Assembly (NCBI GenBank): GCA_963708425.1
Contig: OY970206.1
Span: 1,116,001-1,180,000 of the forward strand
DNA from: JACMNW01 sp963708425
Lineage (GTDB): Bacteria; Pseudomonadota; Alphaproteobacteria; Rhodobacterales; Rhodobacteraceae
Direction: 5' to 3'
Length of the DNA stretch: 64,000 nt
Of this stretch, positions 7,092 through 18,723 are shown piece after piece (positions within the stretch are counted from its first letter, which is position 1; every line of letters starts with the position of its first letter). Below the pieces are notes generated by a model, which was not told the DNA's origin, did not search any database, and saw nothing but the letters and a program-made list of their open reading frames with translations. Both the position numbers and the translations under genes were made by a program.

Positions 7092-10000
7092 CTAGATCTC
7101 TTCCACCGCGACCACACCCATCACGGCCTTTATCGCGCCTTTGATTTGGGGGGTGATCGGGTAGGGGTTGGGCAGGGCCAGGTCGATCTCTCGGCCCGTG
7201 GCGGGGTCTGGGACGCAGAGGATGATCTGGCCTTTGGCGCGGGCTCCATCTAGGCGGGCGAACAGGCTGGCGACGGAGGCTGCGGCCTCTGCCCGGTCGA
7301 GGTAGATGCGCAGGCTCGATCCGCCAGCGTTGGCGGCAACCTGGTCGATGGGTTGGGCGGCGCGGGCGAGGAGTTTGAGTGTGTCACCTTCCAGCGTTGC
7401 CTCGACTGTGAGGACGACGTTCATGCCCGGCTCCAGCATATCGCGGGCGGCTTCGAGGGTGTCGGAGAAGACGGTTACTTCGTAAAGGCCGGTGGGATCG
7501 GACAGTTGCACGAAGGCAAAGCGGTTGCCTTTGGCGGATTTGCGTTCCTGGCGCGATGAGACAGAGCCTGCGATTTTGGCGACCATGGGGCCACGTTCGG
7601 CGGCATGGGTCAGTTCAGTTAGCGTCAGCACGTTTTTGCGTTTGAGCGGCACCATGTAATCGTCAAGCGGGTGGCCGGACAGGTAGAAGCCGATGGCGAG
7701 GTGTTCTTGCGTGAGCCGTTCGACGGGCAGCCAATCATCGCGGCCAGCAAGGCGGGGTTCGGGCAGATCGGCACCCGCCTCGCCGAATAAGGACACTTGC
7801 GATGACGTGCGGGCTTCGTGCGTGGCGGCGGAATAGGCGACGAGGGGGTCAAGCCCTTCGAAGACGCGGGCGCGGTTTGGGTCCAGCACATCGAAGGCAC
7901 CGGCGCGGGCCAGCATTTCCAGCGGGCGTTTGCCGACGCGTTTCAGATCGACCCGGCGGGCGAGGTCGTAGAGGGTGGCGAAGGGTTTGAGCCCGCGCGC
8001 CTCGACGATCAGGCGCATTGCTTCGACGCCGACGCCTTTTAATGCGCCCAAGGCGTACACAACGGCACCGTCTTTGACGCTGAAGGTGGCGAGCGAGGCG
8101 TTGACGCAGGGGGCGACGGTTTTCAGCCCTAGTTTGTCAATCTCGCGCTTATAGACGGCGAGTTTGTCGGTCAGGTGGATATCGCAGTTCATTACGGCGG
8201 CCATGAATTCGACCGGGTGATTGGCCTTGAGCCATGCGGTTTGATAGCTGACCACGGCATAGGCGGCGGCGTGCGATTTGTTGAAGCCGTAGTTGGCGAA
8301 TTTTTCCAGCAGGTCGAAAACCTCGCCCGCCTTGTCTTTCGGCACGTTGTGAGTTTCGGCCGCCCCTTTGATGAACTTTGGCCGCTCCTTGGCCATTTCC
8401 TCGGCAATCTTTTTGCCCATGGCGCGGCGCAAGAGGTCGGCACCGCCAAGGCTGTAGCCGGCCATGACTTGCGCGATTTCCATCACCTGTTCCTGATAGA
8501 CGATGATGCCTTGGGTTTCGGCAAGGATATGGTCAATCGTCGGGTGAATGCTTTCCAGATCGCGGAGGCCGTTTTTCACCTCGCAATAGGCGGGGATGTT
8601 TTCCATCGGGCCGGGGCGATAGAGGGCGACCAGCGCCACGATATCCTCGATGCAGGTTGGTTTCATGCGGCGCAGGGCGTCCATCATGCCGCTGGATTCC
8701 ACCTGAAACACCGCGACGGTTTTGGCCGAAGCGTACAGATCGTAGGAGGCTTTATCATCCAGCGGGATCATGGCGATGTCGATATCGACGCTGCGCAGGC
8801 GCAGCAGATCCAGCGCGTTCTGGATAACAGTCAGGGTTTTCAGGCCGAGAAAATCGAACTTCACCAGACCGGCGGCTTCGACCCATTTCATGTTGAACTG
8901 GGTGGCGGGCATATCGGACCGCGGATCTTGATAGAGCGGCACCAATTCATCCAAAGGCCGGTCACCGATGACCACACCGGCAGCATGGGTTGAGGCGTTG
9001 CGCAGCAGGCCTTCGAGTTGCTGGCCGTAATTCAGCAGGCGCGCGACGACTTCTTCTTTCGCGGCTTCGCGCAGGCGTGGCTCATCTGCCAAAGCTTTGG
9101 TGATGGATACGGGCTTGACGCCTTCGGTGGGGATCATTTTCGACAGGCGGTCGACCTGACCATAGGACATTTGCAGGACGCGGCCAACATCGCGGACGGC
9201 GGCTTTGGATAGCAGCGCCCCGAAGGTGATGATCTGGCCGACGCGGTCGCGGCCATATTTGGCCTGGACGTAGTTGATGACCTCTTCCCGGCGGTCCATG
9301 CAGAAGTCGATGTCGAAGTCGGGCATCGAGACGCGTTCAGGGTTCAGGAAGCGCTCAAACAGCAGGCTGTAGCGCAGGGGATCGAGGTCGGTGATGGTTA
9401 GGGCGTAGGCGACGAGGCTGCCTGCGCCAGAACCCCGGCCCGGCCCTACTGGGATGCCCTGTTTCTTGGCCCATTTGATGAAATCGGCGACGATCAGGAA
9501 ATAGCCGGGAAAGCCCATCTGTTCGATGATGCCGAGCTCAAATTCGAGCCGCTTTTCGTAGTCTTCAACCGAAACCGCGTGGGGGATGATGGCGAGCCGG
9601 GCGGCCAGACCTTCGCGGGCTTCGCGGCGCAGTTCGGCGACCTCGTTATCGGCGAATTTCGGCAGGATCGGCGCGCGTTTTTCGGCTTTGTACGCACAGC
9701 GACGCGCGATTTCGACTGTGTTTCCCAGTGCTTCCGGCAGATCGGCAAACAGGGTGGCCATTTCGGCCTCGGTTTTGAAATAGTGCTGCGGGGTCAGGCG
9801 GCGGCGGGGGGCTTGCTGATCGACATAAGCGCCTTCGGCGATGCAGATCAGGGCATCGTGGGCTTCATACATCGCGGCTTTGGGGAAATAGACATCGTTG
9901 GTAGCAACCAGCGGCAGGCCCATGGCATAGGCCATTTCGACGAAGCCTTGTTCACACACGGCCTCCGGTTCTGGCAAGCGGTTGCCGGGGCCGGGATGGC

Positions 10001-10529
10001 GTTGCAGTTCGACATACAGGCGGTTCGGGTACATTGCTGCAAGCCGGGCAAGCAAGGCCTCGGCCTTACCCCGCTGACCCGCCTGAAGGAACCGCCCCAC
10101 GGGGCCATCGGCACCGCCGGTCAGGCAGATGATGCCGTCGGAATAGCGCGCAAGTTCATCCAGCGTTACTTCGGGCAGCGCGCCGGCCTTATCCAGATAG
10201 AGGCACGAGTTCAGCTTCATCAGGCCCATATAGCCAGCCTCGTTCTGCGCCAGCAGAACCATCGGGGCAGACAGGCGGGGCTTTTCGCCGACACCTGCGG
10301 GGTCGAACGCCACCGACACCTGGCAACCGATGATCGGCTGCACGCCAGCGCCGACAGCCGTTACCGAAAACTCCAGTGCCGCGAACATGTTGTTGGTATC
10401 GGTGATTGCAACGGCAGGCATCGACTGCGCTTTGCACAGATCAATCAGCTTTTTGACCGGCACAGCGCCTTCCAGCAAGGAATGCTCGGTATGGACGCGC
10501 AGATGAATGAATCGAGGGGCACCGGACAT
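7092..10529 (-). CDS. dnaE: DNA polymerase III alpha subunit
   Basis: The replicative polymerase catalytic subunit. With 1145 residues it is of normal length for DnaE1. Order of domains: PHP domain (HLRVHTEHS at residues 9-17), palm with GPGRGSGAGSLVAY at 362-375 and the catalytic aspartates in MPDFDIDF at 402-409, the beta-binding and helix-hairpin-helix region, and a C-terminal OB fold (VAKIAGSVSSRQERKSAKGNRFAFVQLSD). ATG at 10529 is the first start and is directly followed by the conserved PHP sequence. It is a monocistronic-looking gene, convergent with the AbrB-type gene. Confidence 0.97.
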   Translation of the reverse strand: MSGAPRFIHLRVHTEHSLLEGAVPVKKLIDLCKAQSMPAVAITDTNNMFAALEFSVTAVGAGVQPIIGCQVSVAFDPAGVGEKPRLSAPMVLLAQNEAGYMGLMKLNSCLYLDKAGALPEVTLDELARYSDGIICLTGGADGPVGRFLQAGQRGKAEALLARLAAMYPNRLYVELQRHPGPGNRLPEPEAVCEQGFVEMAYAMGLPLVATNDVYFPKAAMYEAHDALICIAEGAYVDQQAPRRRLTPQHYFKTEAEMATLFADLPEALGNTVEIARRCAYKAEKRAPILPKFADNEVAELRREAREGLAARLAIIPHAVSVEDYEKRLEFELGIIEQMGFPGYFLIVADFIKWAKKQGIPVGPGRGSGAGSLVAYALTITDLDPLRYSLLFERFLNPERVSMPDFDIDFCMDRREEVINYVQAKYGRDRVGQIITFGALLSKAAVRDVGRVLQMSYGQVDRLSKMIPTEGVKPVSITKALADEPRLREAAKEEVVARLLNYGQQLEGLLRNASTHAAGVVIGDRPLDELVPLYQDPRSDMPATQFNMKWVEAAGLVKFDFLGLKTLTVIQNALDLLRLRSVDIDIAMIPLDDKASYDLYASAKTVAVFQVESSGMMDALRRMKPTCIEDIVALVALYRPGPMENIPAYCEVKNGLRDLESIHPTIDHILAETQGIIVYQEQVMEIAQVMAGYSLGGADLLRRAMGKKIAEEMAKERPKFIKGAAETHNVPKDKAGEVFDLLEKFANYGFNKSHAAAYAVVSYQTAWLKANHPVEFMAAVMNCDIHLTDKLAVYKREIDKLGLKTVAPCVNASLATFSVKDGAVVYALGALKGVGVEAMRLIVEARGLKPFATLYDLARRVDLKRVGKRPLEMLARAGAFDVLDPNRARVFEGLDPLVAYSAATHEARTSSQVSLFGEAGADLPEPRLAGRDDWLPVERLTQEHLAIGFYLSGHPLDDYMVPLKRKNVLTLTELTHAAERGPMVAKIAGSVSSRQERKSAKGNRFAFVQLSDPTGLYEVTVFSDTLEAARDMLEPGMNVVLTVEATLEGDTLKLLARAAQPIDQVAANAGGSSLRIYLDRAEAAASVASLFARLDGARAKGQIILCVPDPATGREIDLALPNPYPITPQIKGAIKAVMGVVAVEEI

Positions 10530-10580
10530 GGCGGGACTGTATCCGATCTGTCCGGTGCCACAAGGTCAACCCGGCGGGTT

Positions 10581-11126
10581 TCAGGCGTTTGTAACCAACC
10601 GCGCTGACGGGCGGACCGTCATGAAAGCCGCCAGCAGAACGGCAAGTGCCGGGATCGCGAGACCAGTTGTATCTTGCCAGTCAGGCTTGGCGACCATCAG
10701 GAAAACGATTGAAAACTGCATCACATAATCAAAGCGCGCGAGGCGGATCAGGGTCATCGCGTCAGACAAGGCCGCGTGCGGGCCCTTGTGTTTGGCCAGG
10801 GCCACCACCCGATCGCTCATCGGGCCGAGCTTTAGTGCGCCTAAAAGCGTCGTCACAGCGATACCGCCAAAGCCAAACACAATCCACGCGTGCCAGCCGA
10901 AACCGCCCAGATAGACGGCGCTTAGGCCGGACAGCAGCGTCAGGATGCTGGCGGGCAGAAATAGCCGTGGGCCAAGGTAGGCGACTTGGGCGATAACGGC
11001 CATGATCCGCGCCGGTTCAGCCTTTTCGACCTGAACGGATGCCAGTAGCAAAAGCGCGAAACCGCCACCAAGCCAGACCACGGCAGAGACAACGTGAACG
11101 AATTTCACAATCAGATAGATATCCAT
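10581..11126 (-). CDS. DUF2269 family membrane protein
   Basis: A 181-residue inner-membrane protein with about four predicted helices, beginning MDIYLIVKFVHVVSAVVWLGGGFALLLLA. This HxxSAxxWxGG pattern is typical of the DUF2269 family of small four-helix membrane proteins. I chose ATG at 11126; the open frame extends upstream to 11384, but that part is charged and lies in the spacer before xdhA. The function is unknown. It is divergent from xdhA, 307 bp away, and downstream of it on the same strand is dnaE. Confidence 0.75.
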   Translation of the reverse strand: MDIYLIVKFVHVVSAVVWLGGGFALLLLASVQVEKAEPARIMAVIAQVAYLGPRLFLPASILTLLSGLSAVYLGGFGWHAWIVFGFGGIAVTTLLGALKLGPMSDRVVALAKHKGPHAALSDAMTLIRLARFDYVMQFSIVFLMVAKPDWQDTTGLAIPALAVLLAAFMTVRPSARLVTNA

Positions 11127-11433
11127 TTTGACCACCAAATTTAATTTGTATGCGAATGAACAATTTTTAGCGCGACTTGACGATCTGGCAAAGTGGGGAA
11201 TTCCATACATTGTGCGTCTCCCCAGTTTTGCGCCCGTTCTTTCGGCAAAAGGCGAAACTGCTTCCAAGATTTGCACGAAGGTTGCACTTGCCAGATGGTC
11301 TTGGCGCTGGCTTGATGGCAAAAGGGAGAAACCGGTAAATCCGGGGGCGCGTGTCCGCTTTACGCCGCATCGGGCGGCACGCACCGGCCTTCAATGAAGG
11401 GCCATTATGGGGAGAAGGCGGCGGGTTACGTCA
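11127..11433. promoter_or_regulatory. Divergent spacer before xdhA with an AT-rich palindrome
   Basis: The 307-bp spacer between the DUF2269 gene and xdhA has no convincing gene; the 89-codon frame inside it has no signal sequence, family motif or good ribosome-binding site. It contains the 13-nt inverted repeat CAAATTTAATTTG (11136-11148), close to the DUF2269 start. This is an AT-rich island in GC-rich DNA and a candidate operator. I found no clear sigma-70 promoter pair. Confidence 0.4.
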
Positions 11434-12845
<1,412 letters not shown>

Positions 12846-12849
<4 letters not shown>

Positions 12850-15176
12850 CGGCGGGTATGGCCCTGCCGCATGACGCGGCACCGCTGCATGTAACCGGGC
12901 AAGCGCGGTATATTGATGATTTGCCGACCCCGGCCAACACGTTGCATCTGGCCTTTGGGCTGTCGAGCGTGGCGCATGGCACGATTACCGCGATTGACGT
13001 CAGCAAGGTACGGGCGTTTCCGGGCGTGGTTGCAGTTTATACTGCCGCCGATTTTGATCGGATGCCCGATTGCGGTCCTTCGGCGCATGATGAGCCGTTG
13101 TTGGCGGTGGGAGTGGTGCATTACATCGGCCAGCCGGTGTTTCTGGTGGTGGCGGACAGCCATCTTGCTGCACGGCACGCGGCGCGGCGGGCGGACGTCA
13201 GCTATGCCGAATTGCCCGCCCTGCTGACGGTGGATGATGCGCTGGCGGCGAACAGCCGGTTCGAGGCGGGGCCGGTGATCTGGACGCGGGGCGATGCCAG
13301 CTGGGCGATTGACACCGCGCCCAACGTGATCGAGGCGAGTTTTGAGGTGGGTGGGCAGGAGCATTTCTATCTGGAAGGTCAGGTCGCGTTGGCCAGCCCG
13401 CAAGAGGGCGGCGATATGGTGGTGCATTCGTCGACCCAGCATCCGTCGGAAATTCAGCATAAAGTTGCCCATGCGCTGCACCTGCCGATGCACGCCGTGC
13501 GGGTAGAAGTGCGCCGGATGGGCGGTGGCTTTGGCGGCAAGGAAAGCCAAGGCAACGCGCTGGCGATTGCCTGTGCGGTTGCGGCGGAGCGGACAGGGCG
13601 GCCTTGCAAGATGCGCTATGACCGCGACGACGATATGATGATCACCGGCAAGCGCCACGACCTGCGCATTCATTATCGCGCCGGGTTTGATGAAGCGGGC
13701 AAAGTGTTGGGGATTGAATTTCAACACCTGTTTCGCTGTGGCTGGAGCATGGATTTATCGCTGCCGGTGGCCGACCGCGCCATGCTGCATGCGGATAATA
13801 CCTATTTCCTACCAGCCATTCGTATTGAAAGCCACCGGCTGAAAACCAACACGCAAAGCGCCACGGCGTTTCGTGGATTTGGTGGACCGCAGGGTATGCT
13901 GGGGATCGAGCGGGTGATGGACCATATTGCGTTCACGCTGGGCGCCGATCCGTTGGCGGTGCGGCGGGTGAATTTCTATGCGGGGATGGCGGACAGGCCG
14001 GATGCCTCCGGCGGGGATATTTCAGAACAGAAAAAGCCGCAGACGACGCCGTACCATATGCCGGTTGAGGATTTCATCGGCGATCAGATGGTGGCGGCGT
14101 TGGAACATAGCGCTGACTATGCAGCACGGCGGGCGGCGATTGCGACGTGGAACGCGGGCTCAACCATTCTGAAGCGCGGGATTGCGTTGACGCCGGTGAA
14201 ATTTGGCATCTCTTTCACGCTGACGCAGTACAATCAGGCGGGGGCGTTGGTGCATGTGTATTACGATGGCTCGATCCAGCTGAACCATGGCGGCACCGAA
14301 ATGGGGCAAGGGCTGTTCCAGAAGGTGGCGCAAGTGGCGGCGGGGGTGTTTGGGGTTGATGCCGGGGTGGTGAAGATTACCGCGACGGATACCGGAAAAG
14401 TGCCGAATACCTCTGCCACGGCGGCCTCCTCGGGGTCTGATCTGAACGGGATGGCGACGCAAGCCGCGTGTGAGACGATCCGGGCGCGGATGGCGGAGTG
14501 TCTGGCGGCCAAGCATCAGGCGGAGCCGACCTCGGTGGTTTTTGCCAACGGTCGGGTGACGGTTGCCGGGGCGGATTACAGTTTTGCCGACGTGGCGTTG
14601 ATGGCCTATCAGGCGCGCGTTTCGCTGTCTTCGACGGGGTATTACTCGACGCCGAAAATCACCTGGAACCGGGTCAAGGGCGAGGGGCGGCCATTCCTCT
14701 ATTTCGCCTATGGGGCGGCAGTGACCGAGGTGGTGATTGACACGCTGACGGGCGAAAACCGCATTCTGCGGGTGGATATTTTGCATGATACCGGCACGTC
14801 GCTGAACCCGGCGATTGATATCGGCCAGATTGAAGGCGCCTATGTGCAGGGGGCGGGCTGGCTGACCACCGAAGAACTGGTTTGGGATGCGAAGGGGGCG
14901 CTGCGGACCCATGCGCCGAGCACCTATAAGATCCCGGCATGTTCGGATCGTCCGCGTATCTTTAACGTGGCGTTGTGGGACCAACCGAACCGCGAAGATA
15001 CGGTTGGCAAATCGAAAGCCGTGGGCGAGCCGCCGTTAATGCTGGGGATATCGGCGTTTCTGGCGCTGTCGGATGCGGTTGCAGCGGCGGGCGATGGGTC
15101 GGTTTACCCAAGCCTTGATGCGCCTGCCACGCCGGAACGCATTCTGGCCGCCATAGGGAGGCAGCGCCATGTTTGA
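12846..15176 (+). CDS. xdhB: Xanthine dehydrogenase large (molybdopterin) subunit
   Basis: The catalytic subunit carrying the molybdenum cofactor. It has 776 residues, normal for bacterial XdhB. Visible motifs: GQEHFYLEGQ, RRMGGGFGGKESQ, the molybdenum-site ATAFRGFGGPQG segment and, near the C-terminus, AVGEPPLMLG with the catalytic glutamate. It starts at ATG 12846, overlapping the xdhA stop as ATGA, and its end overlaps the xdhC start by 8 nt. The tight packing suggests coupled translation of all three xdh products. It supplies urate to the breakdown genes that begin at 31376. Confidence 0.95.
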
Positions 15177-16110
15177 CAGGGAGGCCCTTCACGATGCGGT
15201 TGTGCGGCACGGGGTTGTTGCCCGCGTGGTGATTGCGGGGTTTGAGGGATCAGCCCCGCGCGAAACCGGGGCGGCGATGCTGGTTTGGGCGGGCGGGCAG
15301 TCGGGCACGATCGGTGGTGGCGCGCTGGAATGGCAGGCGATTGCACAGGCGAAGGGCATGCTTGCCGGTGGGGTGAGTTTGCATCTGGCGCGGGTGCCGC
15401 TTGGGCCGAGCCTTGGGCAATGTTGTGGTGGTGCAGTGACGCTGCTGACGGAAGTGTATGATCGGGGTGCGGTTGCCGCCCTGCCCGACCATGTGATTGC
15501 CCGGTCCGTTGATGGCCGCGAGATGCCGTTGGCGGTGAAGCGGCTGCTGGCAAATGCGCGCGGCACCGGGGCTTTGCCGCCAGCGCAACTGCTGCAGGGC
15601 TGGATGGTGGAACCGGTGGCGCGGGCGCGGCGGCATCTGTGGATTTGGGGCGCGGGGCATGTTGGCCGCGCCTTGGTTGCGGTGTTGGCACCGTTGCCCG
15701 ATGTGGCGATTACCTGGGTGGATGTGGCGATGGAGCGGTTTCCGGACGAGGTGCCAGCGGGGGTGCGGGCGCTGCCAGTGCCGAACCCCGCCGATGCCGT
15801 GGCGTTGGCCCCGCGTGATGCGGACCATCTGATCCTGACCTATTCGCACGCGCTGGATCTTGATTTGTGCCATCGTCTTTTGCTGCATGGGTTCGGCAGT
15901 GCCGGGCTGATCGGGTCGGCCACAAAATGGGCGCGGTTTCGGTCGCGGCTGGCGGCACTTGGCCACGATGGGCAAACGATTGCCCGCATTCAGTGCCCGA
16001 TTGGCGAGCCTGCTTTGGGCAAGCATCCGCAGCAGATTGCCATCGGCGTGGCGGTGGCGTTTTTGCGCGGCACGCAGCATAGTTTTTCCCGACAGGAGAG
16101 CAGTTTATGA
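15169..16110 (+). CDS. xdhC: Xanthine dehydrogenase accessory protein XdhC
   Basis: XdhC binds molybdenum cofactor, promotes its sulfuration and hands it to XdhB. The 313-residue protein has the N-terminal XdhC/CoxI domain (GSAPRETGAAMLVW and GTIGGGALEWQ near residues 25-55, LGQCCGGAVTLL near residue 85) and a C-terminal Rossmann-like domain starting LWIWGAGHVGRALV. The C-terminal LILTYSHALDLDLC and GLIGSATKWARFRSRL stretches are also typical. It overlaps xdhB by 8 nt, and its stop overlaps the ABC ATPase start as ATGA, so enzyme maturation and purine uptake genes sit on one transcript. Confidence 0.94.
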   Translation: MFDREALHDAVVRHGVVARVVIAGFEGSAPRETGAAMLVWAGGQSGTIGGGALEWQAIAQAKGMLAGGVSLHLARVPLGPSLGQCCGGAVTLLTEVYDRGAVAALPDHVIARSVDGREMPLAVKRLLANARGTGALPPAQLLQGWMVEPVARARRHLWIWGAGHVGRALVAVLAPLPDVAITWVDVAMERFPDEVPAGVRALPVPNPADAVALAPRDADHLILTYSHALDLDLCHRLLLHGFGSAGLIGSATKWARFRSRLAALGHDGQTIARIQCPIGEPALGKHPQQIAIGVAVAFLRGTQHSFSRQESSL

Positions 16111-17645
16111 CCGCAACGGACCGTCCTATTCTGCTTTCGGTCGAAGGGGTGACCAAGGCTTACCCCGGCGTCATCGCCAATTCCGATGTCAGCTTTTCGA
16201 TCCGCGAGGGCGAGGTGCATGCTTTGCTGGGCGAAAACGGCGCAGGCAAATCGACGCTGGTGAAGATGATTTACGGATTGGTCAAGCCGGACAGCGGCCA
16301 GATGACGCTGCGCGGTGCAGGCTATGCGCCGCATGAGCCGCGTGCGGCGCGGGCGTCTGGCGTGGCCATGGTGTTTCAGCATTTCAGCCTGTTCGAGGCG
16401 CTGAATGTGGCGGAAAACGTCGCACTTGGCATGGAAAACCCGCCGAAGATGAACGCCCTTGCGGCGCGGATTACCGAGGTGAGCAATGCGTATGGCCTGC
16501 CACTGGACCCATCGCGCATGGTTGGCGATTTGTCTGCGGGGGAACGGCAGCGGGTGGAGATTATTCGCTGTTTGCTGCAAGACCCGAAGCTGCTGATCAT
16601 GGATGAACCGACGAGCGTTCTAACGCCGCAAGAGGTGGAAATTCTGTTCAAGACGCTGCGGCAATTGGCGTCTGAGGGCACGGCGATTTTGTATATCAGC
16701 CACAAGCTGGAAGAAATTCGGGTGTTGTGTGACGAGGCGACGATTTTGCGGCGTGGCAAAGTGGTGGCCACCTGCACGCCGCGTGATCGGACGGCGCGGG
16801 AAATGGCGGAACTGATGGTGGGGGCGGTTTTGACGCCACCAGAACGCGGGGCGCGCAAGGAATGGCCGGATGCCAAGGCGGCGCTGGAGGTGACGCGGCT
16901 GTCGGTTAAATCGCCGATTCCGTTTGGCACGTCATTGAAAGAGGTCACGTTTTCGGTGCGGCGGGGCGAGGTTTTGGGGATTGCCGGGGTTGCCGGCAAT
17001 GGGCAGGACGAGTTGCTGCTGGCACTGTCGGGCGAGTTGAAATCTGGTGATGCGATGGTGCAAAGCTTTGGCGTGCCGTTGGGCCAAAAAGGGCCAAATC
17101 AGCGGCGTGCGCGTGGATTCGTGTCGGCCCCGGAAGACCGGCTTGGCCATGCGGCAGCACCGGATATGAGCTTGGTGGAAAACGCGTTTCTGACTGGGGC
17201 CATTCGTAAAGGGCTGGCAAAATCAGGGTTCATTGATTGGCACGCATCGCGGGATTTTGCCGAGCAGGTGATCAAAGATTATGACGTGCGCACACCGGGG
17301 TCTGGTGTTGCAGCACGGGCGCTGTCGGGGGGCAATTTGCAGAAATTCGTCATCGGGCGGGAATTGTCGCAGACCCCGGATGTGATTGTGATCAACCAGC
17401 CGACCTGGGGGGTGGATGCGGCGGCGGCAGCAGCCATTCGGCAGGCCATTCTGAACCGGGCTTCGGAAGGTGCTGCAGTGGTGGTGATCAGCCAGGATCT
17501 GGATGAACTGCTTGAAATTGCTGACCGGTTTGCCGTGTTGAACGAAGGGCGGCTGACCACGCCGCGCCCTGTGCAGGGGCTGACGATTGATGAGATCGGC
17601 CTGATGATGGGCGGTGCACATGGAATGGAGGTTGCCCATGTTTAG
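16107..17645 (+). CDS. Purine/nucleoside-type ABC importer, tandem ATPase
   Basis: The energy-coupling subunit of a BMP-family ABC importer, the type that takes up nucleosides (NupA/YufO-like). Its 512 residues hold two ATPase domains. The first is complete: Walker A GENGAGKST, signature LSAGERQRVEI, Walker B LLIMDEPTS. The second is altered as usual in this family: GVAGNGQDELLLAL in place of a strict Walker A, signature LSGGNLQKF, and VIVINQPTWGVD in place of the DEP motif. Its start overlaps the xdhC stop by 4 nt and its end overlaps the first permease by 8 nt. Purine specificity is inferred from the neighbouring xdh genes. Confidence 0.9.
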   Translation: MTATDRPILLSVEGVTKAYPGVIANSDVSFSIREGEVHALLGENGAGKSTLVKMIYGLVKPDSGQMTLRGAGYAPHEPRAARASGVAMVFQHFSLFEALNVAENVALGMENPPKMNALAARITEVSNAYGLPLDPSRMVGDLSAGERQRVEIIRCLLQDPKLLIMDEPTSVLTPQEVEILFKTLRQLASEGTAILYISHKLEEIRVLCDEATILRRGKVVATCTPRDRTAREMAELMVGAVLTPPERGARKEWPDAKAALEVTRLSVKSPIPFGTSLKEVTFSVRRGEVLGIAGVAGNGQDELLLALSGELKSGDAMVQSFGVPLGQKGPNQRRARGFVSAPEDRLGHAAAPDMSLVENAFLTGAIRKGLAKSGFIDWHASRDFAEQVIKDYDVRTPGSGVAARALSGGNLQKFVIGRELSQTPDVIVINQPTWGVDAAAAAAIRQAILNRASEGAAVVVISQDLDELLEIADRFAVLNEGRLTTPRPVQGLTIDEIGLMMGGAHGMEVAHV

Positions 17646-18723
17646 GCTGGAAAAACGCCCGTCGCCGTCAAAATTCTGGCAGATCGCCACGCCGGTTGTC
17701 GCCGTGATCCTGACCATGATCGCGGGCGGGGTTATGTTCGCGATTTTGGGCAAGAACCCACTTGAGGCGATACGGACCATCTTTTGGGACCCGCTGTTTG
17801 GCGAATTTGCCTGGTATCTGCGCGGGCAGTTGCTGGTGAAAGCGGGGCCGCTGATCTTGATTGCGGTGGGTCTATCGTTGGGCTTTCGCGCCGGTATCTG
17901 GAACATCGGGGCGGAGGGGCAGTATATCATGGGGGCGATTTTTGGCGCCTCGGTCGGGCTTGCGGCCTACCCCACTGAAAGCCGCCTGATTTTCCCGGCG
18001 ATGATTGTTGCGGGGGCGTTTGGCGGTTGGGTTTGGGGGATGATCCCGGCGATTTTGAAGACGCGGTTTAACACCAATGAAATTCTGGTGTCGTTGATGC
18101 TGGTGTATGTGGCTGAAAAGATTTTGTCGAAAGCTGCGTTGGGTTTCTTGCGCAATCCCGAAGGGGCGGGCTTTCCCGGCAGCCGCAATTTCAACAGCTA
18201 TCCGGCGGCGTCGAACCCTGAATTGATTGCTGGCACGGGGATGCATTGGGGGGTCGTTGCGGCGTTCATTGCGGTGATCTTTGCCTACATTTTGCTGCAA
18301 CGGCACATCTTGGGGTTTCAGATTAAACTCGCAGGTCAAGCGCCACGGGCGGCGCGGTTTCACGGCGTTGATCCGAACAAGCTGGTGGTGCTGTGCATGG
18401 GGATTTCCGGCGCGCTGGCCGGGTTGGCGGGGGTGTTCGAGGTGGCAGGCCCGGCAGGGCAGATCAGCATCGATTTTAACGTCGGCTACGGCTTTACCGC
18501 GATCATCGTGGCGTTTCTAGGCCGGTTGAACCCGATTGGCATCTTGCTGGCGGCGTTGTTGATGGCGCTGACGTATATTGGCGGCGAGATGGCATCGACC
18601 AACCTCGGCTTGCCATCGGCGGCGATTCAGGCGTTTCAGGGGATGTTGCTGTTCTTTCTGCTGGCGGTGGATTTGCTGTCGAACTTCCGAGTGCGCACGT
18701 TCTTTGGGCAGGGGGCTAAGTGA
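17638..18723 (+). CDS. ABC importer permease, NupB/YufP type
   Basis: One of the two inner-membrane permeases of the BMP-type importer, with 361 residues and about eight to ten hydrophobic helices. Family signals are GFRAGIWNIGAEGQYIMGA near residues 82-100 and NTNEILVSLMLVYVAE. I chose ATG at 17638, which has GGAGG seven bases upstream and gives MFRLEKRPSPSKFW. A more upstream ATG in the frame lies inside the ATPase gene. It overlaps the ATPase gene by 8 nt, and its stop shares one base with the start of the next permease. Confidence 0.9.
   Translation: MFRLEKRPSPSKFWQIATPVVAVILTMIAGGVMFAILGKNPLEAIRTIFWDPLFGEFAWYLRGQLLVKAGPLILIAVGLSLGFRAGIWNIGAEGQYIMGAIFGASVGLAAYPTESRLIFPAMIVAGAFGGWVWGMIPAILKTRFNTNEILVSLMLVYVAEKILSKAALGFLRNPEGAGFPGSRNFNSYPAASNPELIAGTGMHWGVVAAFIAVIFAYILLQRHILGFQIKLAGQAPRAARFHGVDPNKLVVLCMGISGALAGLAGVFEVAGPAGQISIDFNVGYGFTAIIVAFLGRLNPIGILLAALLMALTYIGGEMASTNLGLPSAAIQAFQGMLLFFLLAVDLLSNFRVRTFFGQGAK

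Noticed and set aside
11128..11397. Open frame of 89 codons in the spacer before xdhA
   Set aside because: No good ribosome-binding site, no family motif and unusual residue content; it lies in a promoter region and reads against the DUF2269 upstream part.
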